A stretch of 64,000 bases of DNA from an uncultured bacterium (lineage in GTDB: Bacteria; Sysuimicrobiota; Sysuimicrobiia; Sysuimicrobiales; Sysuimicrobiaceae): the NCBI GenBank assembly GCA_938028835.1, contig CALIMJ010000010.1:89291-153290 (forward strand), given 5' to 3'. Under the pieces are notes generated by a model. That model ran no database searches. It worked only from the letters and a program-made list of their open reading frames with translations, and was not told the DNA's origin. Of this stretch, positions 24,372 through 32,755 are shown one piece after another (positions within the stretch are counted from its first letter, which is position 1; every line of letters begins with the position of its first letter). A program made the translations under genes and the position numbers.

Positions 24372-24905
24372 CCGGGTGCGGGACATCCAGATCTGCCGCA
24401 CCCGCGCCAGGCGGCCGCGACCCACAGTCCGCCGGATCCCCAGGGGGTGGTAGTACCATACCAGGAACCGTAGCCACACGTTGAGGAACCAGCGGTGGAA
24501 CCCCGGCGGAAGGTCGCGGACCTCCCACCCCAGCCGTTCGGCACCCTGCCAGTACAGGGTGTTGCCGAACACCGCCACCGCAGCTACGTCCGGGTTGTCC
24601 TGGAAGTACGCGGCCAGGGCGGTGAACGCGTCCGTCAGCCGTCGCGCGAACTGCAGCCCCACGCGGCGGGGATCCTCCACCTCCTGGTGAAGCCGCGCCA
24701 CCTGCGCGCTGTCCACGTGCACCTCCGCCACTGGGTCCCCGGGACGCACCACCGTACCGTCCGACAGCTCCACCTCAGGACCCGCGTGACGGTGCAGCTG
24801 CAGGCGCAGCACGCTCCCGGGCGCGTACTCGAACACCCCGTACCGACGAGCCCACCAGCGCTCGAAGCGGCCAAACCACGGGCGCGGGATCAGGCGCTGC
24901 AGCAT
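24282..24905 (-). CDS. YkoP-like protein of unknown function
   Basis: This 207-residue, mostly soluble protein reads LRLQLHRHAGPEVELSDGTVVRPGDPVAEVHVDS, then ARRLTDAFTALAAYFQDNPDVAAVAVFGNTLYW, and ends with a hydrophobic/aromatic segment (FHRWFLNVWLRFLVWYYHPLG) and RQIWMSRTRLLQLYG. This matches my memory of the YkoP-type domain, which occurs next to or fused to polysaccharide deacetylases and UgtP-like glycosyltransferases in Bacillus; that assignment was not checked by search. No catalytic motif is visible. It converges on and overlaps the deacetylase gene by 90 bases. Confidence 0.65.
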   Translation of the reverse strand: MLQRLIPRPWFGRFERWWARRYGVFEYAPGSVLRLQLHRHAGPEVELSDGTVVRPGDPVAEVHVDSAQVARLHQEVEDPRRVGLQFARRLTDAFTALAAYFQDNPDVAAVAVFGNTLYWQGAERLGWEVRDLPPGFHRWFLNVWLRFLVWYYHPLGIRRTVGRGRLARVRQIWMSRTRLLQLYGTARRAGSVARPEQLVQGDRFQTP

Positions 24906-24913
24906 CGCCGCCA

Positions 24914-24921
24914 GTGTACAC
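24914..24921. promoter_or_regulatory. GTGTACAC palindrome between two divergent start codons
   Basis: The 8-base palindrome GTGTACAC sits in the 17-base gap between the start codons of the YkoP-like gene (24905, minus) and the EamA gene (ATG 24923, plus). It could be an operator shared by both. If the EamA gene starts at the GTG at 24914, the palindrome is coding. Confidence 0.3.
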
Positions 24922-24922
24922 C

Positions 24923-25846
24923 ATGAAGCCCGCGGAGCGGGCCGCTCCCTCCAGGGCCGCCGGATACGCCGCGGTGTTGCTAGCGGCCAGCCTGTGGGGC
25001 GTTTCGGGTGTTGTGGCCAAGACCCTGTTCGCGGAGCAGGTCGCCCCCCAGACCCTGGTGGCCATCCGCCTCTGGGGCGCGGCCGCGGTGGCCATGCTGT
25101 ACGCAGCCTCCCGCCGTCCAGGTGGCCTGCGGGAGGCGTGGGCGCGCCGCTGGCGGGTGGGCCTGCTGGGCGTGTGCCTGAGCGGAACCCAGTTCGCGTA
25201 TTACGCCGCCATCGCCTCCGCGGACGTGGCCACGGCCATCTTCCTGCAGTACCTGGCGCCCGTGCTGCTGGTGGTCTGGGCGCGTCTGGCGGAGGGGGAC
25301 CCCATGACCCCCTCCCGGACCGCCACGGTGCTCCTGGCCTGGTGTGGCGCCCTCCTGCTGGTGGCGGGCCCAGGGGGCCTGCTGATCACGCCCGCGGGGC
25401 TGGGGTGGGGCCTGGCTTCCGCGGTGCTTTTCGCCGCGTATACGGTGCTCGCCCGACGCGAGGTGGCACACTCGGACTCCTGGGGCGTGCTGGCCCTCGC
25501 GCTGGCGGCGGGCGCTGTGGCCTGGAGTCTGGTGGTTCCTCCGTGGGAGGCCTGGCTGCGGCCGTACACCGCCACCCAGTGGCTGCGCTTCCTGCACCTA
25601 GCGGTGCTGGCCACCGTACTGCCCTTCGGGCTGTTCCTGTACGGGTTACGGGCGGTGTCCCCCGCGCGGGCCGGCCTGCTGGCCACCTGGGAGCCGGTGG
25701 TGGCCGCCCTGAGCGCCCACCTGCTGCTGCACGAGCGCTTGACCGCTCCGCAAGCCGCGGGGGCGGCGTTCATCCTGGCCGCGGTGGCCTGGACGAACTG
25801 GGAAGGGTTTCGGGAGGCGAAGCCCCGCTGGCCCGCGCCCGACTGA
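24923..25846 (+). CDS. EamA-family (DMT superfamily) transporter
   Basis: From ATG 24923 the protein has 307 residues (310 from the GTG at 24914) with about ten membrane segments arranged as two EamA repeats. The first repeat opens AAVLLAASLWGVSGVVAKTLF and ends in YYAAIASADVATAIFLQYLAPVLLVVW. The second ends in LFLYGLRAVSPARAGLLATWEPVVAALSAHLLLHERL. Such proteins export amino acids or metabolites, but the substrate is not predictable. The start lies only 17 bases from the divergent YkoP-like gene, so its promoter must overlap that gene or the mRNA must have almost no leader. Confidence 0.87.
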   Translation: MKPAERAAPSRAAGYAAVLLAASLWGVSGVVAKTLFAEQVAPQTLVAIRLWGAAAVAMLYAASRRPGGLREAWARRWRVGLLGVCLSGTQFAYYAAIASADVATAIFLQYLAPVLLVVWARLAEGDPMTPSRTATVLLAWCGALLLVAGPGGLLITPAGLGWGLASAVLFAAYTVLARREVAHSDSWGVLALALAAGAVAWSLVVPPWEAWLRPYTATQWLRFLHLAVLATVLPFGLFLYGLRAVSPARAGLLATWEPVVAALSAHLLLHERLTAPQAAGAAFILAAVAWTNWEGFREAKPRWPAPD

Positions 25847-25850
25847 GCCT

Positions 25851-27044
25851 TCAGGTACCTACACCCACCACGCCGAGACGCTGGAGTTCCTCCACCTCCT
25901 CTTCGCTGTACCCCAGCTCCCACAGGACGGGCCGCGTGTGCTGGCCCAGCAGGGGCGGCGGGGTCCGCACCGAACCCGGGGTGTCCGAGAACTTGATAGG
26001 CACCCCCGTTACGGTGATCCGCCCCGCCTTCGGGTGGTCGAGCTCCACCCGCATCTGCCGGTGCAGGGTCTGCGGGTCCTGAAACACCTGGGAGACGGTG
26101 TAGATCGGGCCGCAGGGAACGCCCGCCGCCTCCAGGATCTGGACCCACTCCCGGGTAGGGCGCTGGCGGAAGCGCGCCTCCAGCAGCGGGACCAGCTCGT
26201 TGCGGTGACGCACCCGGTCGGCGTTGGCACGGAAACGCTCGTCGTCCGCCAGCCGGGGGTCTATGACCTCGCAGAACCGCTTCCAGATCGCCTCACTCCC
26301 CACCGCCACGTTCAGGTACCCGTCCTGGGTCTGGAACGCCTGGTACGGGCACAGGTTCGGGTGCGCGGAACCCATTCGCACTGGGTCCTGGCCCGTGGCG
26401 AAGTAGTTGGCGGCCGCGTAGGTGAGCCACGCCACCTGTCCGTCCAGCAGGGATGCGTCCACCCACTGGCCCCTGCCCGTGCGCTCCCGTACCCGCAGGG
26501 CCGCGAGGATCCCGAATGCCGCGAACATCCCCGCGCAGATGTCCGCCACCGCCACGCCGACCTTCACCGGCGGGCCGTCCTCCTCCCCGGTGATCCCCAT
26601 GATCCCGCCCATCCCTTGCAGGATGAGGTCGTAGGCAGGCTTCTCCCGGTAGGGTCCGGTCTGCCCGAATCCGGAGATGGAGCAGTACACTAGACGCGGG
26701 TACCGGTCGTGCACCGACGGGTAGTCCAACCCCAGGCGCTCCATCACCCCCGGCCGGAAGTTCTCCACCAGCACGTCCGCCCGCTCCAGCAACCGGTGCA
26801 GTACCTCCACCCCGCGGGGGTGCTTGAGGTTCAGCGCCACCGACTCCTTGTTGCGGTTGACGCTCATGAAGTACGCACTCTCGCCCTCCAGGAAGGGCGG
26901 ACCCCACCCCCGGGTGTCGTCCCCGCCCTCCGGGGATTCCACCTTGATCACCCGGGCGCCCAGGTCCGCCAGCATCATGGTGCAGTACGGCCCCGCCAGC
27001 GCCCGGGTGAGGTCCACCACCACCACGTCGTCCAGGGGCTGCAC
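25851..27044 (-). CDS. CaiB/BaiF (class III) CoA transferase
   Basis: This is a 397-residue family III CoA transferase with the opening LDDVVVVDLTRALAGPYCTMMLADLGARVIKVE, the MSVNRNKESVALNLKHP strand and the catalytic Asp139 in KPAYDLILQGMGG. It is clearly a different protein from the copy at 10.7 kb. It starts with GTG one base after the cyclase-family gene and ends four bases from the convergent EamA gene. Its acid substrate may be the product of the cyclase-family hydrolase next door; relatives include formyl-, succinyl- and oxalyl-type transferases. Confidence 0.9.
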   Translation of the reverse strand: MQPLDDVVVVDLTRALAGPYCTMMLADLGARVIKVESPEGGDDTRGWGPPFLEGESAYFMSVNRNKESVALNLKHPRGVEVLHRLLERADVLVENFRPGVMERLGLDYPSVHDRYPRLVYCSISGFGQTGPYREKPAYDLILQGMGGIMGITGEEDGPPVKVGVAVADICAGMFAAFGILAALRVRERTGRGQWVDASLLDGQVAWLTYAAANYFATGQDPVRMGSAHPNLCPYQAFQTQDGYLNVAVGSEAIWKRFCEVIDPRLADDERFRANADRVRHRNELVPLLEARFRQRPTREWVQILEAAGVPCGPIYTVSQVFQDPQTLHRQMRVELDHPKAGRITVTGVPIKFSDTPGSVRTPPPLLGQHTRPVLWELGYSEEEVEELQRLGVVGVGT

Positions 27045-27045
27045 G

Positions 27046-27882
27046 TCACTCCCGCACGAAGGCCACGAACCGGCAGAACGCCGCCTCCCCGCCCTTGAAC
27101 CGGAAGGGGAAGGCGCCCACCCACACCCGGCGGTTCAGCACGAGGTCGATGTCGCCGCCCACGTTCTCCACGTGGAACACCCCTCGGGGGAACAGCTTCG
27201 TGTGGGTGGCCTGGTAGTCCCGCGGCCAGGGGAACGCCTCCTCCAGGGCCATGCCGATCTTGCGTTCCACTTCCGGGATCAGGTCCCGGCGTGCCTCCCG
27301 GACCTTGGTGTTGAAGGGGTGGTCGGTGGAGATGGCGTCCACCGCCAGCCAGCGGATCTTCCGGTCCAGGACCCACTCGCAGAACTCCGCCCGCGGCCCG
27401 GGGTGCCTGAGGAAGGACCGCGGGAGATCCGGCGCCGCGTCCGGGTGGCGCTCCTTCGTGTGGGGGGACCAGTCCTCGTTGTAGTAGGCGTGGTAGCCCG
27501 TGTGGATCACCAGGATGTCGTCGGGTTCGATCCGGATGCCCGTGCGCCGCTCCCACTCCTCGAAGTGCTGGGGACCGTAGATGTCGTAGTCCCCGATCCC
27601 GAACTGCTGCAGGTCCACGATGCACGCGGGCCCCACGAGCCGCTCGATGGGGATCCCGGAGATGTCCGGGCCCGGGTCGTAGAAGTGCAGGGGGGAGTCC
27701 AGGTGGGTGGCGATGTGGTTGGTGGTAGACAGGTGCTGGGCGTTCACCCCCTCGAAGGCGATCTTCTTCACCCACTTGATGGTGGGCCCGTCGTAGTAGG
27801 CGAAGGGCGGGGAGTCCATGCTGAAGTTCTGGGAGAGGTCCAACACCCGACAGCCCCGTAGGTCGAACAGGTCGAAGGCCAT
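27046..27882 (-). CDS. Cyclase-family (PF04199) metal-dependent amidohydrolase
   Basis: I take the ATG at 27882, which has a strong GGAGGTGAGG site, giving 278 residues. The metal motif HxxTHxDxPxH is present as NHIATHLDSPLHF, and the family's C-terminal EHK/THTKLFPRGVFHVEN region follows. Relatives are kynurenine formamidase and isatin hydrolase, which open amide or cyclic amide bonds with zinc or manganese. Preceded by AccDA and followed at once by a CoA transferase, it may hydrolyse an N-acyl or ring compound to a free acid. In an operon with AllFG and a nucleoside-type importer, a ureide or lactam substrate is possible. Confidence 0.85.
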   Translation of the reverse strand: MAFDLFDLRGCRVLDLSQNFSMDSPPFAYYDGPTIKWVKKIAFEGVNAQHLSTTNHIATHLDSPLHFYDPGPDISGIPIERLVGPACIVDLQQFGIGDYDIYGPQHFEEWERRTGIRIEPDDILVIHTGYHAYYNEDWSPHTKERHPDAAPDLPRSFLRHPGPRAEFCEWVLDRKIRWLAVDAISTDHPFNTKVREARRDLIPEVERKIGMALEEAFPWPRDYQATHTKLFPRGVFHVENVGGDIDLVLNRRVWVGAFPFRFKGGEAAFCRFVAFVRE

Positions 27883-27948
27883 ACGCCTCACCTCCATAGC
27901 CCGGGATGGGATTTCCTGTACGCGGTCGGAGCCGCGTCCTCCTGCGGC

Positions 27949-29688
27949 TCAGGGCGCTTCTGACACTTTCGGGGCGGGCCGGCGAAGCCGGCGCGCCACG
28001 CCCTCCCGCAGCTCCTCCAGTTCCTCCTGCAGCACCACCTTCCAGTACGCCCCCACCTGGCCGATGTGACGGTACCGGCGGTAGCGCTCCCGCAGCAGTC
28101 GCCGCAGGGGCTGGGCCTGGACCTCCCGGAGGGCGTCCACTAGGTGGTCCCGCAGCAGCTCCGCGGCCTTCTGGGGGTCCGTGTGGGCGCCCCCCGGAGG
28201 CTCCGGCACCACTCGATCCACCACCCCCAGGCGCTTCAGATCCGAGGACGTCAGCCGCAACGCTTCCGCTACCTCCGGCGCACGGCCGGCGTTCCGGTAC
28301 AGGATGGCCGCCGCCCCCTCCGGGGAGATGACGGAGTAAATGGCGTGCTCCAGCATCAGCACGCGGTCCGCGGTGGCCAGGGCCAGGGCTCCGCCGCTGC
28401 CCCCTTCCCCGATCACCACCGCCACCGTGGGGACCGGCAGCGCCACCATGGTGGCCAGGCATTCCGCGATGGCCACCGCGATCCCCCGCCGCTCCGACTC
28501 CGGCCCAGGGTACGCCCCAGGCGTGTCTACCAGCGTCACCACCGGCAGCTGGAACTTGCTCGCCAGACGCATCACCCGGCAGGCCTTCCGGAAACCTTCG
28601 GGAAGGGCCATGCCCCGCCGGCGTCGCGCCTGCTCGTCTTCCGTCCGCCCTCGCTCCTGGGCCAGTACGAACACCGTCTGGCCCGCGAGCTCCGCTAGCC
28701 CCGTCACCACCGCAGGGTCGTCCCCGGAAGCCCGGTCCCCGTGCAGTTCCACGAACCCGTCGAACACCCGGGACAGGTAGTCCACGGACGTGGGCCTCCC
28801 CACGCGGCGCGCCAGCTGCACCGTCTCCCAAGCGGACAGGTATGCGGGCTCCGGCAGGGGTGGCAGCTGCGGCCGGGCGGCGCGTCCCGTCGGTGCGGGG
28901 CGCAGGTGCCGCAGCAGGTAGCTCAACACCCTCCGCTGCTGTCCCCGCGGCACCACCATGTCCAACAACCCGTGGCGCAGCAGCGTCTCCGCTCGGTAGG
29001 CCTCCTCCGGGGCCGCCTCGCCCGTGGTCATCTCCACCACCCGCGGACCCACGAATCCCACCAGGGCCTCCGGCTCCGCCACCAGCACGTCGGCCCGCAC
29101 CCCGAAGGACGCCGCTACCCCGCCGAAGGTGGGGTTCGCCAGCACCGCGATGTACGGGAGCCCCGCGGAGTGGTGCTGCCCCGCCGCCGCCGCCGTCTTC
29201 GCCATCTGCAGCAGGGACAGCATCCCCTCCTGCATCCGCGCGCCACCCGAAGCGGTCACCGCGATTACCGGAAGCCGTTTCCGGGTGGCCCCCTCGAAGG
29301 CCCGCGCTACCTTCTCCCCCACCGCGGACCCCATGGTGCCTCCCAGGAACCGGAAGTCGAAGGCCACCAGCACGAAGGGTTGGCCGTCCAGGGTCGCCTG
29401 GCCGGTCACCACCGCCTCCCGCAAGCCCGTCAGGTGCCGCGCCTCGGCCAGACGTTCCCGGTACGGCTTCTGGTCTGTGAAACCCAGGGGGTCCACCGAC
29501 GTCAGGCCCCGGTCCCACTCCCGGAAGGACCGAGCGTCTGCCAGCTGCGCCACCCGCAGGGAAGCCGGCATAGGCAGGTGGGCGTGACAGTTCGGGCACA
29601 CGTACCAGGAAGCCGCCAGCACCGACTCGTCCACCGAGTTCCCGCACCGCGGGCAGCTCACCTGGGCCAGCGTCTTCCGCTCCGCCAT
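27949..29688 (-). CDS. accDA: Acetyl-CoA carboxylase carboxyltransferase, fused beta-alpha subunits (AccDA)
   Basis: One 579-residue chain contains both carboxyltransferase halves, normally made as AccD and AccA. The N-terminal zinc ribbon has two CxxC pairs (CPRCG and CPNCH), followed by the AccD fold (GGTMGSAVGEKVARAFE, ASGGARMQEGMLSLLQMAKT, NPTFGGVAASF). From about residue 300 it is AccA (DRASGDDPAVVTGLA, KFQLPVVTLVDTPGAYPG, GEGGSGGALALATADRVLMLEHAIYSVISPEGAA). It transfers CO2 from biotin to acetyl-CoA for fatty acid synthesis. The biotin carrier and carboxylase genes are not in this window. It lies between the ABC importer and the cyclase gene, same strand. Confidence 0.93.
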   Translation of the reverse strand: MAERKTLAQVSCPRCGNSVDESVLAASWYVCPNCHAHLPMPASLRVAQLADARSFREWDRGLTSVDPLGFTDQKPYRERLAEARHLTGLREAVVTGQATLDGQPFVLVAFDFRFLGGTMGSAVGEKVARAFEGATRKRLPVIAVTASGGARMQEGMLSLLQMAKTAAAAGQHHSAGLPYIAVLANPTFGGVAASFGVRADVLVAEPEALVGFVGPRVVEMTTGEAAPEEAYRAETLLRHGLLDMVVPRGQQRRVLSYLLRHLRPAPTGRAARPQLPPLPEPAYLSAWETVQLARRVGRPTSVDYLSRVFDGFVELHGDRASGDDPAVVTGLAELAGQTVFVLAQERGRTEDEQARRRRGMALPEGFRKACRVMRLASKFQLPVVTLVDTPGAYPGPESERRGIAVAIAECLATMVALPVPTVAVVIGEGGSGGALALATADRVLMLEHAIYSVISPEGAAAILYRNAGRAPEVAEALRLTSSDLKRLGVVDRVVPEPPGGAHTDPQKAAELLRDHLVDALREVQAQPLRRLLRERYRRYRHIGQVGAYWKVVLQEELEELREGVARRLRRPAPKVSEAP

Positions 29689-29779
29689 CGCGCTTCTCCC
29701 TTCCGCCAGCGTCTCTTTGAGGCGGACGCCCTCTCCTGTGAGCGTACCACTTCCGCGGTCCGGACCCGCGGACCGGCCG

Positions 29780-30760
29780 CTAGCGCCGCTCCACGATCCG
29801 GTCGGTCACCTCCTCGATGCGCTCCTGGCGCAGCACCACCGCCCGCCACACCTCCTGCACCCGGCGGGACACCTCCGGCGGCACGTTCCTCGGCGGGGTG
29901 AGGCCGAAGCCCGCTCCCGGCCGCATCTCGTAGTAGCCGGACCGCCGGCCCGCCAGGATCTGCCGGACCACTTCCACGTAGGGCTTGCCGAAGTTGGACA
30001 CCAGGGAGGTGGTGAAGTGCTGGGGCGCGTAGCTGCTCTTGTCGGTGTAGAAGGTGGTCAGGAGTACCGGCCGCCGGGCGGCCCGGGCCGCCTCGATGAC
30101 GCCCACGGTGCCCAAATTCACGCTGATCACGATGAAGTCCACCCCCGCGGCGATCTGGGACTCCGCGGCCTGTCGGGCCTTCACGGGGTCGTTCTGGTCG
30201 CCCACGAAGGTGTACAGGACCTCCGCCCGGGGGTTGTACTTACCCACCGCCTGGAACACCGCGTTCAGCGACGCGACGAAGTCTGGCAGCCGGATCCCGG
30301 CGATGTAGCCGACCTTGTTGGAGCGGGTGCCCAGGGCTCCCAGAACCCCCAACACGTAGAAGCCCTCGTAGAACTTCCGGCCGATGTTCCACACGTTGGC
30401 GGGTAGGTTGGGGATCTGCCCAGCGGACTCCATGATGAAGGTGGCGTCCGGGAACAGGGGTGCCAGCTTCTGCACGATGGTGAGGTACTGACCGCCGTGG
30501 AACGCCACGATGCTGTAGCCCGCACCCAGGTACTCACGGGCCACCCGCTCTGCGTCCGCCACCGCCACCTGCTCGGAGTGCGCGGTCTGCACCCCCGTGG
30601 TGGACTGCACTTCCTTCAAAGCCTGGTAGCCCACCGCGTTGAAGTCCGCGTCCTGGATCACCCCCGGCAGGATCATGGCCATCCGGGGCCGGGCCGGACC
30701 CGCGCCGGAGGGCCCGGCCACCACCAAGACCGCCACCAGCATCCACAGGAGCCTTCGCAC
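29780..30760 (-). CDS. BMP-family ABC transporter substrate-binding protein (first system)
   Basis: From the GTG at 30760, preceded by AAGGAGGTGG, the product has 326 residues. A short signal sequence (VRRLLWMLVAVLVVAGPSGAGP) leads to the BMP-family body: MILPGVIQDADFNAVGYQAL, then YSIVAFHGGQYLTIVQKLAPLFPD and KVGYIAGIRLPDFVASLNAVFQAV. BMP proteins typically bind nucleosides or related purine compounds. There is no lipobox cysteine, so it would be secreted or N-terminally anchored. It follows its two permease genes, closing the order AllF-AllG-ATPase-permease-permease-binding protein. Confidence 0.88.
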   Translation of the reverse strand: MRRLLWMLVAVLVVAGPSGAGPARPRMAMILPGVIQDADFNAVGYQALKEVQSTTGVQTAHSEQVAVADAERVAREYLGAGYSIVAFHGGQYLTIVQKLAPLFPDATFIMESAGQIPNLPANVWNIGRKFYEGFYVLGVLGALGTRSNKVGYIAGIRLPDFVASLNAVFQAVGKYNPRAEVLYTFVGDQNDPVKARQAAESQIAAGVDFIVISVNLGTVGVIEAARAARRPVLLTTFYTDKSSYAPQHFTTSLVSNFGKPYVEVVRQILAGRRSGYYEMRPGAGFGLTPPRNVPPEVSRRVQEVWRAVVLRQERIEEVTDRIVERR

Positions 30761-30785
30761 GTCACCACCTCCTTCCATGGGTTCC

Positions 30786-31724
30786 CTATGCACGCGCCTC
30801 CCGGTGGTACGGCTTCCCGAGGGCTTCCGGTGCCCGCGCGCCCCGGTAGGCCCGGACCAGCACCGCCACCGCGAAGGCGTAGGGTAACATCTGCAGGAAC
30901 TGAGGCGGAACCGCCCGGCTCACCATCGCCAGCTTGAACTGTAGCGCCTCCACGTACGCGAACAGCAGGGCCCCCGCGGCGGCCCCCGCGGGCGTCCACC
31001 GGCCGAAGATCACCAGCATCAGCGCGATCCACCCCCGGCCGCCCGCGATCCCCTCCGTGAAGGTCCCCGTCAGGGTGAAGGGGAGGCTGGCACCCGCCAG
31101 CCCCACCAGAGCCCCACCCGCTGCCGCCGCCGCCTTGCGCAGACGGAACACGTCCACGCCCACGGTGTCCGCAGCCACGGGGTTCTCACCTGCCGCCCGC
31201 AGCCGCAGCCCCAGGCTCGTCCGGAAGAGGACTAGGTGCACCCCCGCCACCACGGCGGCGGACAGGTAGACCAGGGCGTGTTGGCTGAACAACACCTCGC
31301 CCACCAGGGGGAGCCTTCCCACACCGGGCAGGAGCAGGGGTTGTAGGGTCTCCACCCGCGGGGGCGTGAGCCGGACGCCCACCACCACCCGGTACAGGAG
31401 GGACGACAGCCCCAGGCAGAGTACGTACAGGGTCAGGCCCACGGTCACCTGCTCCTGCCTCCACGCCACCGCGTAGTGGGCGAACACCACCGCTACGACC
31501 ACTCCGGACAGCGCCGCGGCCAGCAGCCCCAGTCCCGTGCTCCCCGCGGCGAAGCTGGCGAGAAACGCCGCCGCGGCTCCCAGGGTCACCATCCCCTCGA
31601 TGGCCACGTTCAGCAACCCGGACCGCTCCATCAGGATCTCGCCCGCGCTGGCCAGCACCAGGGGCACCGACATGGCCACCGCGAGGCGGAACAGGGAGGG
31701 GTCCAGGAACAGCTCCCAGCTCAC
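30786..31724 (-). CDS. ABC transporter permease, NupQ-like (first BMP system)
   Basis: The GTG at 31724 overlaps the preceding stop and gives 312 residues with about eight membrane segments. The conserved EILMERSGLLNVAIEGMVTLGAAAAF opening and the cytoplasmic coupling loop around TSLGLRLRAAGENPVAADTVGVDVFRLR are typical of the second permease in nucleoside-type (BMP) importers. It forms the channel together with the 344-residue permease encoded just upstream. Confidence 0.92.
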   Translation of the reverse strand: MSWELFLDPSLFRLAVAMSVPLVLASAGEILMERSGLLNVAIEGMVTLGAAAAFLASFAAGSTGLGLLAAALSGVVVAVVFAHYAVAWRQEQVTVGLTLYVLCLGLSSLLYRVVVGVRLTPPRVETLQPLLLPGVGRLPLVGEVLFSQHALVYLSAAVVAGVHLVLFRTSLGLRLRAAGENPVAADTVGVDVFRLRKAAAAAGGALVGLAGASLPFTLTGTFTEGIAGGRGWIALMLVIFGRWTPAGAAAGALLFAYVEALQFKLAMVSRAVPPQFLQMLPYAFAVAVLVRAYRGARAPEALGKPYHREARA

Positions 31725-32755
31725 GGCGCGCCCCGCCGCACGCCCTCCGCGGCCAGCAAAACCAGCAACACCACTGCCTGCACCACGAACACAGCGCTGG
31801 ACGGCAGACCCACGCTGCGCTGCAGGGAGTCCGTCCCCACCAGGAGGGCCGCGAAACCCATAGCCGCCGGCACCGCTAGCACCGGGTGCCGGCGGCTGAG
31901 GACCGCGATCAGGATGGCCATCATTCCGTAGCCGGGCGAAAGCCCCAGGATGAGCCGGTAGTGGAACCCGCTCACCTCCACCGCGCCTGCCAGCCCCGCC
32001 AGTCCTCCGCTCGCCACCAGCGCGACGCCCACCGCCCGACGGACGGGCACGCCACCCAAGAGCGCCGCGGAGGGATTGTCTCCCGCAGCCCGCAGCTCGT
32101 AGCCGAAGACCGTACGGAACAGCAGCCACCACACCCCCACCGCCGCGGCCAGGGCCAGCAGGATCCCCGCGTGGGCGCCGGCGCGGGGCCACAGGTAGGG
32201 CAAGGTGGCCTCCGGGGGAATGGCCCGGGTGATGGCCTCCCCCGCGGTGGGGTCGTTCCACGGCCCGGTGCTCAGGTACTCCACCAGGAACACCGCCACG
32301 AAGTTCAGCATCACCGTGACGAAGATCTCGCTGACCCCCAGCCGTGCCCGCAGCACGCCCGGTAGCGAGCCCCACACGGCTCCCCCCGCCAGGCCCGCCA
32401 GCAACACCACGGGCAGGACCGCGGCCTTCGGCGCTGTCCACAGGAGGAAGGCCGCGCCCGTGGCGGCCACCGCGCCCGCGTAGATCTGCCCGTCCACCCC
32501 GATGTTGAACACGCCGCCCCGCAGCCCCAGGATCACCGCCAGGCTGCCCAGCAGGAGCGGCGTAGTCTTGTTGAGGGTCTGGCCCAGCCCCGCGCCACTA
32601 CCCAGGGAGGCCCGAACGAGGCCCGCCAGGGCCTGGGAGGCGTCCCCGCCCAGCATCGCCACCAGAGCGGCCAGGAGAACCAGGGCGATCGCGAGGGCGC
32701 CCGCGTACGGCCACACCACCTGCCAGCGGCCACGCGCCGCGGCCTCCGTGGTCAA
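31721..32755 (-). CDS. ABC transporter permease, NupP-like (first BMP system)
   Basis: A TTG inside the ATPase stop (TTGA) starts a 344-residue permease of the longer NupP type. It has the N-terminal helix, the GLRGGVFNIGVDGQIYAGAVAA segment and the coupling loop FGYELRAAGDNPSAALLGGVPVRRA. TTG starts at overlapping stops recur in this genome, so I prefer this to a later codon. It pairs with the following NupQ-like permease. Confidence 0.92.
   Translation of the reverse strand: MTTEAAARGRWQVVWPYAGALAIALVLLAALVAMLGGDASQALAGLVRASLGSGAGLGQTLNKTTPLLLGSLAVILGLRGGVFNIGVDGQIYAGAVAATGAAFLLWTAPKAAVLPVVLLAGLAGGAVWGSLPGVLRARLGVSEIFVTVMLNFVAVFLVEYLSTGPWNDPTAGEAITRAIPPEATLPYLWPRAGAHAGILLALAAAVGVWWLLFRTVFGYELRAAGDNPSAALLGGVPVRRAVGVALVASGGLAGLAGAVEVSGFHYRLILGLSPGYGMMAILIAVLSRRHPVLAVPAAMGFAALLVGTDSLQRSVGLPSSAVFVVQAVVLLVLLAAEGVRRGAP

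Noticed and set aside
26975..29647. An 890-codon minus-strand frame in phase with neither AccDA nor the cyclase gene
   Set aside because: It overlaps both real genes out of frame and is Gly/Ala/Arg-rich low-complexity text.
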